The translations under genes and the position numbers were made by a program. A stretch of DNA of 64,000 nucleotides. Origin: Acetobacterium wieringae. Its GTDB lineage: Bacteria; Bacillota; Clostridia; Eubacteriales; Eubacteriaceae. Numbering within the stretch: position 1 is the first letter of the stretch; each line of letters opens with the position of its first letter. The notes beneath the pieces are model-generated. The model was not told the origin of the DNA and searched no databases. It worked only from the letters and a program-made list of their open reading frames with translations. Of this stretch, positions 8,065-16,881 are shown one piece after another. The DNA is taken from the NCBI RefSeq assembly GCF_026646375.1, contig NZ_JAIPPU010000001.1:310001-374000 (forward strand), in the 5' to 3' direction.

Positions 8065-10059
8065 TTAATATTGTTTCTCCTTGATCAGGCCTTTGCGGTA
8101 GGCAGTGATCAGCATTTCCAGATCTTCAACCTGAGCCATGATCGCTTTGCCGGTATCGGTGTCGCGAACCCGTTTTCGTTCGGTGGTTTTTTCCACCACC
8201 ATCAGGGTGGATTTGATATCGACTCCATCAGAAATGGCCTTTTCTACGGATTCAAAAGGATCGTGGCTGATCAGAATCAGCCCATAGGAATTGTAGGTCA
8301 GGGTATAGCCAGCGATGCCGGTGGTTTTCTGGTAGGCCCGGGCAAAACCACCGTCAATGACCAGTTGTTTCCCCTTGGCCCGGATCGGGCTTTCACCAGA
8401 GGTGGCTTTCACCGGAATATGGCCGTTGATCAGGTGACCATGATCCGGGTCAACCCCGAATTCGATCAGAATTTTTCGGGCCAGCTCGTCATCGTCGTCA
8501 ATCAGCAGGTAGAAGGGTGCGTGATGTTCTTTATGGGGCACTTTGTCATCGATGAAATAACGTTCAAAGGTGGCCATTTTGTCTTTGCCGAAGAGGGGTG
8601 AATCCTCATGGCACCATAAGAACCACAAAAAGTCGGTGCGGGTGGGGTTTTCATCCTGGTCAGTTTTGCCAAAATAGGCTTCCCGAGCCATCTGGTCGAA
8701 CTTGTCCATCAGACTTTTGCCGATATAGGTTTTCCCGGCGATCTCTTTGGCTTTAAAACTGCCGTCTTCATTTAGTAAGACGCAGGCGTGAAAAAGCAGG
8801 TTGTCATTAAAGACCTTGTACATACTGCCCTTGGCATACATAAAACGGATATGTTTCTGAAGCTTTTCACTGTGTAGAAAAGCATAAACAAGACGATCCA
8901 TCACCAGCGTTTCTTCTTCAGTCAGGACACAGGGATCAGCCGGATTCAGGGTGGGAAAATTGGTATCATTAAGCTGGTAAACAACCCCCTCAACATCGAC
9001 GGTGTTATTGTCAAAATCAATGCGGCGCAACAGCTGCCGTTTAGCCATGTTGTACTCGGGGTGGTTGTCGATCATGCATTCTTCAAGCTTGAATTGGATC
9101 ATCGCAATGGCCTTGTGCATTTTGGCCATTAGTGCTGTTTCCTGATCAGAGACGGTGTGGCTATCAGAAATTTTGGGAGTAAACTTGGTACAGGGATCGT
9201 CACCATAAACCCGGTTGGCAAATGAAGCAAGTGGTAACAGGTTAATGCCGTAGCCGTTTTCCAGCACATCCATGTTGGCATAACGCAGGGCAATTCGGAC
9301 GGCGTTGGCGATACAGGCGGCGTTGCCGGCAGCAGCGCCCATCCAGAGAATGTCGTGGTTGCCCCACTGCATATCCAGTGAATGATGGCGCATCAGAGTA
9401 TCCATGACCTCGTCAGGACCGGCACCCCGGTCATAAATATCGCCGATGATATGCAGGTGATCAATGGTCAACCGTTTGATCACCCCGGAAATCTCCACGA
9501 TAAAGTGTTGGGCTCGTTCCAGACTGACCAGGCTCTCAATAATCTCATGGTAATACTCCCGTTTATTAAAACGGTGTTCGTCTTCCTGAAGCAGTTCCTC
9601 CATAATATAGGCAAAGTCTTTAGGAAGCGCTTTGCGAACCTTGGAACGGGTATATTTTGAAGCCGCCGCCCGGCACACCTTAACCAGCCGGTAAATGGTC
9701 AGTTTATACCAATTATCCAGAGATTCCCGACTCCGTTCTTTTTTTATCAGATCAATTTTTTCTTCGGGATAGTAAATCAGGGTAGATAGTTCTTCCAGTT
9801 CTTCAAAGGCAATGGTGTTGCCCAGTTCCTGATGTACCTTGCGCTTAATGGCACCAGAAGCGTTTTGCATGACGTGATTGAAGGCTTCGTGTTCACCATG
9901 AATATCGGTAAGAAAGTGTTCGGTTCCTTTGGGCAGGTTGAGGATCGCTTTGAGATTGACCACCTCGCCAACAGCACTGGTAATATTTGGGAAATTTTGA
10001 GATAACAGCTCCAGATATTTTTGATTTTCTTGTAATTGCATTTTTGTATAACCGTTCAT
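8065..10059 (-). CDS. fbp: Class III fructose-1,6-bisphosphatase
   Basis: A 664-residue enzyme of the Firmicute-type class III FBPase family (PF06874). It carries metallophosphoesterase motifs: DIHGEHEAF near the N terminus, GDIYDRGAG, and GNHDILWMGA. It removes the 1-phosphate from fructose-1,6-bisphosphate in gluconeogenesis, which an organism growing on CO2, formate or lactate needs. The ATG at 10059 has GAGGT five bases upstream; an in-frame ATG six codons later is a weaker choice. It faces fhs and shares its terminator. Confidence 0.96.
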   Translation of the reverse strand: MNGYTKMQLQENQKYLELLSQNFPNITSAVGEVVNLKAILNLPKGTEHFLTDIHGEHEAFNHVMQNASGAIKRKVHQELGNTIAFEELEELSTLIYYPEEKIDLIKKERSRESLDNWYKLTIYRLVKVCRAAASKYTRSKVRKALPKDFAYIMEELLQEDEHRFNKREYYHEIIESLVSLERAQHFIVEISGVIKRLTIDHLHIIGDIYDRGAGPDEVMDTLMRHHSLDMQWGNHDILWMGAAAGNAACIANAVRIALRYANMDVLENGYGINLLPLASFANRVYGDDPCTKFTPKISDSHTVSDQETALMAKMHKAIAMIQFKLEECMIDNHPEYNMAKRQLLRRIDFDNNTVDVEGVVYQLNDTNFPTLNPADPCVLTEEETLVMDRLVYAFLHSEKLQKHIRFMYAKGSMYKVFNDNLLFHACVLLNEDGSFKAKEIAGKTYIGKSLMDKFDQMAREAYFGKTDQDENPTRTDFLWFLWCHEDSPLFGKDKMATFERYFIDDKVPHKEHHAPFYLLIDDDDELARKILIEFGVDPDHGHLINGHIPVKATSGESPIRAKGKQLVIDGGFARAYQKTTGIAGYTLTYNSYGLILISHDPFESVEKAISDGVDIKSTLMVVEKTTERKRVRDTDTGKAIMAQVEDLEMLITAYRKGLIKEKQY

Positions 10060-10273
10060 ATCGACCTCTATCTTTAAAATTCAAATTATGATGTAAATGT
10101 TTTCGTCCTGATTATACACTTGAAACCATTAAAAAGCCATTAAAAAATATCAAGGTCAGCTAAAGACAAAAGTCGGATTCCGTGATAAAATGAGACACAT
10201 GAAATAACAGGCCAGTCTGAAAAAGACCGGGTAAACGATCACAAATCTTAGATTTAATATACAGGTGGGAAAA

Positions 10274-10903
10274 ATGGAGACAAAAATTATTGCCGCGGTA
10301 GAAGCAATTGACGAAAAACGGGCGATGGCTCTAGTGGCTGCAGAACTGGAAAGCGGAAAAGACAAGAAATCAATTGCCAATCAACTGAATTTTGCTCTAC
10401 AGAGGGTGGCGGTTCGTTATGAAGAAGGGGAGTACTACATCGCCGATCTGATTATGGCCGGGGAACTGGTATCTAACTTGCTGAGCATGATGGGCATGGA
10501 CAGCACCCAACTGATTGATGGTCGTAGCCTGGGTAAGATCGTGGTGGGTACGGTATTTGACGACATCCACGATGTCGGAAAAAACATTTTTATCAGTATG
10601 CTCCGGGCTGAAGGGTTTGAAGTTATTGACATGGGTACTGATGTTTCCACGGAACGGTTTATCGAAATTATTCGTAAAGAAAAACCCGCTATTCTGGGGA
10701 TCAGCGGAATTCTCACCTCAGTAGTAGAAAACATCAAGGAAGTCATTGATGAAATCGTTGTCCAGGGGCTCCGGGAAGATCTGAAAATCATTTTAGGAGG
10801 TGCTCTGGCGGGAACCGATTATGCCAAATATGTAGGTGCCGATGACTACTCCAGTGATGCCATCGAAGGGGTCAGCATCTGCAAGCAATGGCTTTTGAAG
10901 TGA
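10274..10903 (+). CDS. Orphan corrinoid (B12-binding) methyltransferase protein 1
   Basis: A 209-residue protein of the MtaC/MttC/MtgC type: a helical cap (about 1-85) then a Rossmann-like cobalamin domain with the DxHxxG motif D97-I-H99-D-V-G102. H99 would be the lower axial cobalt ligand. Such proteins carry a methyl group from a substrate methyltransferase to a second methyltransferase, or to the corrinoid iron-sulfur protein. No substrate methyltransferase gene lies beside it. The ATG at 10274 follows AGGTGGGA; a GTG three codons earlier overlaps that ribosome site. It is followed after 14 bp by a GntR/UTRA regulator, an arrangement repeated at 29390-30773. Confidence 0.92.
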   Translation: METKIIAAVEAIDEKRAMALVAAELESGKDKKSIANQLNFALQRVAVRYEEGEYYIADLIMAGELVSNLLSMMGMDSTQLIDGRSLGKIVVGTVFDDIHDVGKNIFISMLRAEGFEVIDMGTDVSTERFIEIIRKEKPAILGISGILTSVVENIKEVIDEIVVQGLREDLKIILGGALAGTDYAKYVGADDYSSDAIEGVSICKQWLLK

Positions 10904-10917
10904 ATGGGTGATGGACA

Positions 10918-11622
10918 ATGAGAAAAATTCTATATCTTGATATTGTCAATGATATCAAAGGAAAAATTGAAAAAGGTATTTTGAAACCCGGAGATCTATT
11001 GCCATCGGAAAACGAAATGGCTGAGCAGTTTGATGTCAGCCGAACCACCCTGCGCAAAAGTCTGGCTTTGTTGGTAAATGAAAAATATATCTACACCATC
11101 CCCGGCAAGGGAAACTATGTTTGTGAACCCACGGCCAATCAGTACCAATTCTTTTTTGATGAAATCGACAGCCTGAAGGGGGAAGTCGAAGAAGTCAAGC
11201 TGGTCAGTGTGGGCGTTATTACCCCGGGTCGGAAACTGATGCGGGAATTGAAGATCGGTTCCTTTGAAAAGGTCATTAAAATTCAGAAAGCCACCAAAAT
11301 AAAAGATGAGGTGATCCAATATGCGTCGATTTTTCTACCCTATCAGAAGGGAAATCCGATTGTGGAAGACGTGATCAACTTTGCTAATTTTCATGGGCTG
11401 ATGGAAAAGGGGAAACTGCAGTTCCAGCATAAAAAAATACTCAACATCGATATCGTTCATCCCCCTCTGGAAGTTCGGGAAAACCTGCAGCTTGATCATG
11501 ACGACTGTTGTTTTCTGGTATCTCAGAATATCATTTCCATGGAAGATAACATGCCGATCAGCTATAATGAATTCTATATTAAACGGAATTACTTTACCCT
11601 GACAGCGGAAACAACTTTTTAA
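10918..11622 (+). CDS. GntR/HutC-family regulator with UTRA domain, corrinoid-linked 1
   Basis: A 234-residue regulator: N-terminal winged helix (about 1-68, with LPSENEMAEQFDVSRTTLRK) and a C-terminal UTRA-type ligand-binding domain (about 90-230). The segment YIYTIPGKGNYVCEP is nearly identical to YIYSIPGKGNYVCEP in the regulator at 30069, so the two are close paralogues, each following a corrinoid-protein gene. The ligand is unknown; a methylated growth substrate or a corrinoid-linked signal is an inference from context. It has its own weak ribosome site (GGGTGATGGACA) and probably shares the transcript of the corrinoid gene. Confidence 0.9.
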   Translation: MRKILYLDIVNDIKGKIEKGILKPGDLLPSENEMAEQFDVSRTTLRKSLALLVNEKYIYTIPGKGNYVCEPTANQYQFFFDEIDSLKGEVEEVKLVSVGVITPGRKLMRELKIGSFEKVIKIQKATKIKDEVIQYASIFLPYQKGNPIVEDVINFANFHGLMEKGKLQFQHKKILNIDIVHPPLEVRENLQLDHDDCCFLVSQNIISMEDNMPISYNEFYIKRNYFTLTAETTF

Positions 11623-11768
11623 TAGCGCTGGTGATGATGTGCTAGTTTAAAGCGAGATAAACATGAAAGCATTTCCTGGCAGCGAGCATCTTGCTCCCAG
11701 GGGATGTACCCAACCTGAAAGGTCGAAGAGATATTTTTAAATTCGGAAAATTGAAGTTAACGTAAAAC

Positions 11769-11806
11769 AAAAGCCATTTGCCCTAATCAGGTAAATGGCT
11801 TTTTTA
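11769..11806. terminator. Hairpin terminator between the GntR gene and tRNA-Val
   Basis: AAAGCCATTT pairs with AAATGGCTTT (11769-11801) and is followed by six T on the plus strand. On the minus strand it lies just past the tRNA 3' end, so it could serve both transcripts. Confidence 0.75.
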
Positions 11807-11816
11807 TCTAAATAAA

Positions 11817-11892
11817 TGGTGATCCCGAATGGACTTGAACCATCGACCCCTACCATGTCAAGGTAGTGCTCTGCCAGCTGAGCTACGAGATC
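11817..11892 (-). tRNA. tRNA-Val (anticodon GAC)
   Basis: The minus strand folds into a full cloverleaf of 76 nt with an encoded CCA end. The acceptor GATCTCG pairs with CGGGATC, and the anticodon stem CTACC/GGTAG holds the loop TTGACAT, giving anticodon GAC. The T loop is TTCAAGT. A -10-like TAAAAT with a weak TTTACT 17 bp ahead lies about 25 bp upstream. Confidence 0.95.
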
Positions 11893-11963
11893 ACTTTTTG
11901 CTGCTTGATCATTTTACCTGAATCCTTACAAAAAGTAAAGCTTTTTTTAAAAAGAACTTCACA

Positions 11964-12107
11964 ATGAACTTCTGGAACACGGGTTACAACAATCAGTATC
12001 CTTCCTGCATTGACTGCGATCTCCGCAGTGGTTGTAGTCTGGTGGAAGATACCAAATACGACTGTTATGTCAATAACCCCTTCTGTTCAGACTGTTTGTG
12101 GGTTTGA
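11964..12107 (+). CDS. 47-aa cysteine-rich ORF resembling a SPASM-type Fe-S segment (uncertain)
   Basis: The ORF starts ATG at 11964 and ends TGA at 12107. Six cysteines are spaced C15-X2-C18-X5-C24-X9-C34-X6-C41-X2-C44. CX2CX5C and the ending NPFCSDCLW look like the C-terminal auxiliary iron-sulfur module of radical SAM/SPASM peptide maturases. There is no good ribosome site, and the frame is closed by a stop 14 codons upstream, so no radical SAM core precedes it. It may be the stump of a lost maturase gene or a real small metal-binding protein. Confidence 0.35.
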   Translation: MNFWNTGYNNQYPSCIDCDLRSGCSLVEDTKYDCYVNNPFCSDCLWV

Positions 12108-12141
12108 AATTTTATTCGCTGCCCCTGATCGTTGGACGAAC

Positions 12142-12170
12142 AAAAGGCCTGAGCGTTGCCCAGGCCTTTT
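12142..12170. terminator. Terminator downstream of the lipoprotein gene
   Basis: AAAAGGCCTG and CAGGCCTTTT form a 10-bp perfect stem around GCGTTGCC. It lies 26 bp past the stop of the minus-strand lipoprotein gene. Confidence 0.8.
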
Positions 12171-12195
12171 AGCAGTTTAATGGATTCAGTCACGA

Positions 12196-12957
12196 TCAGG
12201 GTTCGGGGATAGCTGTGAGATCATCCAGGTTCATCGATGAGAAATCAGTGAAGACAACGTTGGATGGCGGGGTAAACTGACTGTCGGCAATAACATCGGC
12301 GGAAATATCAGTGACGATCGAGCTCATCACGACCGTGCCATTACTGAGAATTTCGGTTTTCAGCGGTACGCCATATTTAGTTGAAAACCACATGTGCATA
12401 TCCATTACCCCGTTTTCAGGATCGTTTTCGGTGGTTTCAATATAGATCACTTTTTCACCGTCCAGGGTTTCTACCCGGGCTACCACGTTATCCGGGAAAA
12501 TGTCGGTAATGTCGTCAATGCTGGTGACGCCTTCATCCAGGTTCAGGTCGCCCAGATCGGTGGTCATTTCCTGATCTTTAAATGAAAATCCGGTTGTCTG
12601 TCCTTCGGTATACTGGTAGGTCACCCCTTCAGCGGCATTGTAGATGGTGATCTGTTTGCCAATCTCCGGCATTTCCATTTCCATCCGGAAATTGTCCCCT
12701 TTGGTATAGGTGGTGGAAGTGGTGCTGAGATTGTCGGTCATAACTGTTTTTGTGGTCATTTTAAGAGAGTCTGGATAGTTAAAATTCAAGCTTTTCAGGA
12801 GCGCTGCGCCACTGAGGCTTTCATCGAGGGTGGCGCTTTTTTCGCCGTTGCCAGTACCTTCATCGGTTTTGGCGGTATTATTGCTGCCACCACAACCGAC
12901 AAATAGAAATACCGACAATAATACAAAGAACACGAGTAAAAATCTGTTTTTTTTCAT
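12196..12957 (-). CDS. Secreted lipoprotein, LolA/DUF4412-like fold
   Basis: A 253-residue lipoprotein. The signal peptide has a basic start (KKNR), a hydrophobic core and a lipobox LFVGC at about residues 18-22, so C22 would be lipidated and the protein held on the outer face of the membrane. A Ser/Thr/Gly linker follows. The remainder is beta-rich (repeated TYTKGDNFRMEME, YQYTEGQT, MWFSTKYGVPLKTEI), as in outer-membrane-lipoprotein-sorting-like or DUF4412 proteins of Gram-positives. No function can be given. It stands alone. Confidence 0.8.
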   Translation of the reverse strand: MKKNRFLLVFFVLLSVFLFVGCGGSNNTAKTDEGTGNGEKSATLDESLSGAALLKSLNFNYPDSLKMTTKTVMTDNLSTTSTTYTKGDNFRMEMEMPEIGKQITIYNAAEGVTYQYTEGQTTGFSFKDQEMTTDLGDLNLDEGVTSIDDITDIFPDNVVARVETLDGEKVIYIETTENDPENGVMDMHMWFSTKYGVPLKTEILSNGTVVMSSIVTDISADVIADSQFTPPSNVVFTDFSSMNLDDLTAIPEP

Positions 12958-13232
12958 TTTATTTATCCTTTCTTTTTCATTCCGAATGAGTTTTCCGCAA
13001 ACAGCAGGTTATTGTTTTATCGATAATGCAATAGCCTGACTGTGCTTTGCTGCTCTAATGTATACCCAGGAAAGACCGTAATAATCACAGATACACAATA
13101 AAATTCCGGATATGCCGGTAGTGGATACGTCTAATGAAATTCTAAATCTTTTTTCGGTATAATGGTTAAAATTTTCGTCTACCTGGCAAAGGGGGGGCGG
13201 GAGCATAAAAATCAGAATCAAAAGGAAAAAAG

Positions 13233-14030
13233 ATGTATATTATCGATTTGTTTGCTAAAACCGGTCTGGAAACCCTTTATTTAACTGGGGTCATTATTCT
13301 TGCCGGACTACTTTTGGGAATATTGGAAACACAATCCAATCGCAATTTTAACAAGGGCTTGGGCAGAAACGCCATCATGGTCACCGGGATCGTTGGAACC
13401 CCTGTTCACGAGCTCAGCCACGCCTTGATGGCGCTGGTCTTTGGTCATAAAATCACCGCCATCAAATTGTTTCAGCGACCAGATCGGGATGGGGTGATGG
13501 GGTACGTCAATCATGCTTATAATCCTAAAAATATCTACCATCAGGTGGGGAATTTTTTTATTGGAATTGCCCCGATTTTTGGTGGACTGCTGGTAATCAT
13601 GGCATTGCTGGCGTTGTTGCTACCCCAGGTGCTGGAAAGTTTTATGGGAGTGGTGACCCAGAGTCTGGCGGTCGAAACCTTGAGCGTGGCCTCATTTAGT
13701 GAGCTGTTCAGTGCCTATTGGGAATTACTGCAGCTGCTTTTTGCCGGTGAGAATTTTAAGAATGGTCGCTTTTACCTGTTTTTGTTTTTAGCGATTTGTA
13801 TATCTTCCCATATCTCCTTGAGTCCGGCCGATATCAAGGGCGCCTTCAAGGGCCTGGTTTTTATATTTTTGATCTTGCTGATTCTCAATGCCATTGGTTT
13901 GTCTCAATCCATTCTGGTTGTTGATATGCTGAGATATAATGTTCTGATGACCTCATTTTTAATGATTGTCGTCATTTTTTCTTTGATTGCTTTTGGTATC
14001 AGTCTAATCTGCAGAATTTTTGCCCGTTGA
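13233..14030 (+). CDS. Multi-pass membrane protein with HExxH (M50-like metalloprotease)
   Basis: A 265-residue membrane protein with about six hydrophobic helices. HELSHALMA, near residue 59 after GIVGTPV, is a zinc-protease HExxH motif at the membrane edge, as in site-2-protease-like (M50) families. I do not see a clear LDG or NPDG third-ligand motif, so it is not a canonical SpoIVFB or RseP. SPADIKGA near residue 193 may contribute. The ATG has AAAGGAAA. It is monocistronic with a good terminator after it. Confidence 0.65.
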   Translation: MYIIDLFAKTGLETLYLTGVIILAGLLLGILETQSNRNFNKGLGRNAIMVTGIVGTPVHELSHALMALVFGHKITAIKLFQRPDRDGVMGYVNHAYNPKNIYHQVGNFFIGIAPIFGGLLVIMALLALLLPQVLESFMGVVTQSLAVETLSVASFSELFSAYWELLQLLFAGENFKNGRFYLFLFLAICISSHISLSPADIKGAFKGLVFIFLILLILNAIGLSQSILVVDMLRYNVLMTSFLMIVVIFSLIAFGISLICRIFAR

Positions 14031-14039
14031 ATTTACATA

Positions 14040-14072
14040 AAAAACCATCCCAATCATGTGGATGGTTTTTTG
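14040..14072 (+). terminator. Terminator after the M50-like gene
   Basis: AAAACCATCC pairs with GGATGGTTTTTT around CAATCATGT, directly past the stop codon. Confidence 0.85.
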
Positions 14073-14114
14073 TTTAGCATGGAACAAAAATTATACAATT
14101 ATTCCCGATAATCT

Positions 14115-14143
14115 TTGTAATTTTTTGGTTGCTCCGATATAAT
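14115..14143 (+). promoter_or_regulatory. Promoter of the pfkA transcript
   Basis: TTGTAA (14115-14120), a 17-bp spacer and the perfect TATAAT (14138-14143). The predicted start of transcription (about 14150) lies within a few bases of the small ORF start at 14155. Confidence 0.8.
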
Positions 14144-14154
14144 ATCAGTATGAG

Positions 14155-14295
14155 ATGATAACAATCGAAGGGATCAATGCGATTTTAGAGTTGCATGAAG
14201 ATCCCGATCTTGCATTGGGCTGGTTGATGGAAACGAAAGACGGCTGGTTTGAGCAGATTAAATTTATTTACCCAGGAAATGGAGCAAAACAATGA
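14155..14295 (+). CDS. 46-aa ORF translationally coupled to pfkA
   Basis: The ORF reads MITIEGINAILELHEDPD..., is acidic and amphipathic, and ends in a TGA that overlaps the pfkA ATG (ATGA). It begins only about five bases after the predicted transcription start, so it would be translated without a usual ribosome site or as a leaderless message. The exact overlap suggests translational coupling to pfkA. I recognise no family. It could be a small regulator or only a leader peptide. Confidence 0.5.
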   Translation: MITIEGINAILELHEDPDLALGWLMETKDGWFEQIKFIYPGNGAKQ

Positions 14296-15389
14296 ACAAT
14301 CAGGTAAAAAAAATTGGAATGCTAACAGGTGGGGGTGACTGTCCCGGTTTAAATGCGGTGATTCGGGCAGTAACCAAAGCGGCAATCGCCAATTACGGTT
14401 ACGAGGTGATTGGCTATAAGTTTGGGTACCGGGGGTTATACAATAATGACTTTATCAAATTGGACGCCCATAGCGTATCGGGAATTCTCCACAAAGGAGG
14501 AACCATCCTTTACAGCTCAAATAAGGATAATCTTTTTGACTACCAGGTGGAAGAAAACGGCCAGTGTGTTAGAAAAGATGTGTCCGATGTGGCGGTAGAA
14601 AATATGAAGAAAGAAGGGGTGGATGTTCTGGTGGTTCTCGGCGGGGACGGTACCCTGACCAGTGCCCGAGATTTTGCCAGGAAAGGAGTCAAGGTTATTG
14701 GGGTGCCTAAAACCATTGATAATGATTTATCTAAAACGGATGTGACCTTTGGTTTTAATTCAGCGGTGGATGTGGTGGTGGATGCCCTGGATAAGCTGCA
14801 TACAACAGCAGAGTCCCACCATCGGATAATGATTCTGGAAGTAATGGGCCGAAATGCCGGCTGGATTGCTCTTCACGCGGGGATTGCCGGTTCTGCCGAT
14901 GTGATTCTGATACCGGAAATACCGTTTTCGCTGGATGCCATCGTCACAAAAATGAATGAACGCAGCCAGCGGGGCCTGCCCTTTAGCATCATTGTGGTGT
15001 CCGAAGGGGCCATGGAAAAGGGTGGGGAGCTGACAATCGCCAAAATTGTCAGTGACTCTCCGGATCCGGTGCGTCTCGGAGGCATTGGCAATAAGCTGGC
15101 CATGGCTTTGGAAGCACGAATCACGGATCATGAAATTCGCAGTACGGTCTTGGGTCATCTTCAGCGGGGCGGCATTACCTCGGCTTATGACCGACTCTTG
15201 TCGACCCGTTACGGGGTGGCAGCGGTGGAGCTGATTGCCAAAGGTAAGTTTGGAAGTATGGTAGCACTTAAGGATGGCAAGATGACCTATGCCCCGTTAG
15301 AAGAGGTGATCGGCAAGAATAAACAAGTGGACGTCGATTCGGAGTTGATTCAGGTGGCCAAAAGTCTGGGAGTATCCTTCGGCGAATGA
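14292..15389 (+). CDS. pfkA: 6-phosphofructokinase
   Basis: A 365-residue glycolytic phosphofructokinase. The nucleotide loop GGGDCPGLNAVIR begins at about residue 13; GGDGT lies at 117-121 and PKTIDND at 139-145. The combination of Gly in GGDGT with Lys in PKTIDND is the pattern of the group III, ATP-using long-branch enzymes, whereas pyrophosphate enzymes usually have GGDD. The phosphodonor is therefore predicted to be ATP. The start overlaps the upstream small ORF by four bases, with GGAG eight bases ahead. Confidence 0.95.
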   Translation: MNNQVKKIGMLTGGGDCPGLNAVIRAVTKAAIANYGYEVIGYKFGYRGLYNNDFIKLDAHSVSGILHKGGTILYSSNKDNLFDYQVEENGQCVRKDVSDVAVENMKKEGVDVLVVLGGDGTLTSARDFARKGVKVIGVPKTIDNDLSKTDVTFGFNSAVDVVVDALDKLHTTAESHHRIMILEVMGRNAGWIALHAGIAGSADVILIPEIPFSLDAIVTKMNERSQRGLPFSIIVVSEGAMEKGGELTIAKIVSDSPDPVRLGGIGNKLAMALEARITDHEIRSTVLGHLQRGGITSAYDRLLSTRYGVAAVELIAKGKFGSMVALKDGKMTYAPLEEVIGKNKQVDVDSELIQVAKSLGVSFGE

Positions 15390-15423
15390 CAGGGGATTAC
15401 TGCCAAGCTGACTCGTGTTTAGC

Positions 15424-15465
15424 TAAAAAAATGCCCGGACAAAAAAGTATTTCTGCCTGGGCATT
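15424..15465 (-). terminator. Terminator downstream of the acidic 94-aa protein gene
   Basis: AATGCCC and GGGCATT (15430-15436, 15459-15465) with an inner loop; the minus strand continues in seven T. Confidence 0.65.
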
Positions 15466-15527
15466 AAGGGAAATCAGGATAATTTAATAACTGCGGGTAA
15501 AGACTGCAGTAGAAAATTACTCAGTTC

Positions 15528-15812
15528 TTATTCTGGAGTTACTTCGGGGGTGTCGCTGGTGATTTCGTCAAGCTCTTCTTCGAGAACTACATCATCGTCG
15601 TCGACTAAAATTTCTGAAAGGACTTCAAAGAAGAAACCTTTTGCAGAAGCCAATGATTCGTTGTGGGCGAACATTGCCAGTTTGTGGTAATCGACAAAAC
15701 CATCTTCATCAGCATAAGGTTTGAGTCGTTGCAGAAAAAATTCTTCGGTGATGGCGTCTTCAAACTTTTCCTGGACCGTGTTAAAGACTGTAATTAATTC
15801 GCTTTTTTTCAT
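15528..15812 (-). CDS. Acidic hypothetical protein, 94 aa
   Basis: I do not recognise this protein. It has a predicted helical body (ELITVFNTVQEKFEDAITEEFFLQRLKPYADEDGF...) and a very acidic tail (VDDDDVVLEEELDEITSD). No signal peptide or membrane segment is visible. Its ribosome site is GAAGG on the minus strand. It stands alone between pfkA and a divergent metal transporter. Confidence 0.7.
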   Translation of the reverse strand: MKKSELITVFNTVQEKFEDAITEEFFLQRLKPYADEDGFVDYHKLAMFAHNESLASAKGFFFEVLSEILVDDDDVVLEEELDEITSDTPEVTPE

Positions 15813-16038
15813 TGTTATTACCTTCTTCAGCGTTATTTCAGCCGATGCCGACTGATAAATTAATTATAGGAGCGGGAAGCCAAATAAACAAGGTTTATTT
15901 GCAAAACCAGACAAGAAATTTGAGAGAAACCCTTTTATAAAGAAAGCATGGATTTTTGACGCCGCTTTATAGTATACTTGATAATAAATTAGAATGATTT
16001 AAATTAGCCACTTTAACGAAAGGAAGTGAAACGAGTCA

Positions 16039-16842
16039 ATGGACTTTTTATTGGAATATCCACCAGTTTTGCTGGCTCTATTTGCCGGATTGTTCACCTG
16101 GTTTGTCACTGCTTTAGGGGCATCTATGGTCTTCTTTTTCAAAGAAATTAATATTAAGGTATTAAATGCCATGTTGGGTTTTGCCGCCGGGGTGATGATT
16201 GCCGCCAGCTTCTGGTCACTGTTGGCCCCAGCCATTGAGATGGCCGAAGGAAGCCCCTTGCCAGCTTATGTGATTGTGTCCCTGGGCTTTTTGGGGGGCG
16301 GTTTTTTTCTTTGGCTGGTGGATCGCCTGCTGCCTCATGTTCATCCCGGTACCAACCACCGGGAGGGAATTAAAACCTCCTGGCAACGCAGTGTATTGCT
16401 GGTTTTAGCAATTACTTTTCATAATATTCCCGAAGGTCTGGCGGTGGGGGTGGCTTTTGGTGGTCTGGCTTCCGGTTCTCCGGCAATGACCCTGGCTGGG
16501 GCTGTATCACTGGCTGTGGGGATTGGGCTGCAAAATTTTCCGGAAGGAGCAGCGGTATCGATTCCTCTGCGGCGTGAAAACATGAGCCGGCGCAAGGCCT
16601 TTTTGATTGGTCAATTCTCTGGTATGGTGGAGCCCGTTGCAGCGGTGATTGGGGCAGCGGCAGTAGTCTTTATCGCCCCGATGCTGCCCTTCGCCCTGGC
16701 ATTTGCCGCCGGTGCCATGATCTATGTGGTGGCAGAAGAGTTGATTCCGGAAGCACGGTTGGGTCATGAGGGTGATATTGCCACCATCGGTGTTATGTTC
16801 GGTTTCACCTTGATGATGATTCTGGATGTGGCTTTGGGATAA
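16039..16842 (+). CDS. ZIP-family divalent metal transporter (GufA/ZupT type)
   Basis: A 267-residue inner-membrane protein with eight predicted helices. The two metal-site helices carry [14 protein letters not shown] and [14 protein letters not shown], the ZIP family hallmarks; the first keeps His and Glu, while the second has Asn-Phe-Pro-Glu as in the GufA subgroup. It would import Zn or related divalent ions. GGAAGTG precedes the ATG. A cadmium/zinc efflux system lies 3 kb away but in another transcription unit. Confidence 0.92.
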   Translation: MDFLLEYPPVLLALFAGLFTWFVTALGASMVFFFKEINIKVLNAMLGFAAGVMIAASFWSLLAPAIEMAEGSPLPAYVIVSLGFLGGGFFLWLVDRLLPHVHPGTNHREGIKTSWQRSVLLVLAITFHNIPEGLAVGVAFGGLASGSPAMTLAGAVSLAVGIGLQNFPEGAAVSIPLRRENMSRRKAFLIGQFSGMVEPVAAVIGAAAVVFIAPMLPFALAFAAGAMIYVVAEELIPEARLGHEGDIATIGVMFGFTLMMILDVALG

Positions 16843-16848
16843 AAAAAT

Positions 16849-16876
16849 AAGGATGTCTCCGTGGAGACATCCTTTG
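16849..16876. terminator. Bidirectional terminator, ZIP gene / HdeD-like gene
   Basis: GGATGTCTCC and GGAGACATCC form a 10-bp perfect stem with loop GT, A-rich on the left and T-rich on the right, between convergent genes. Confidence 0.9.
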
Positions 16877-16881
16877 ACTGA

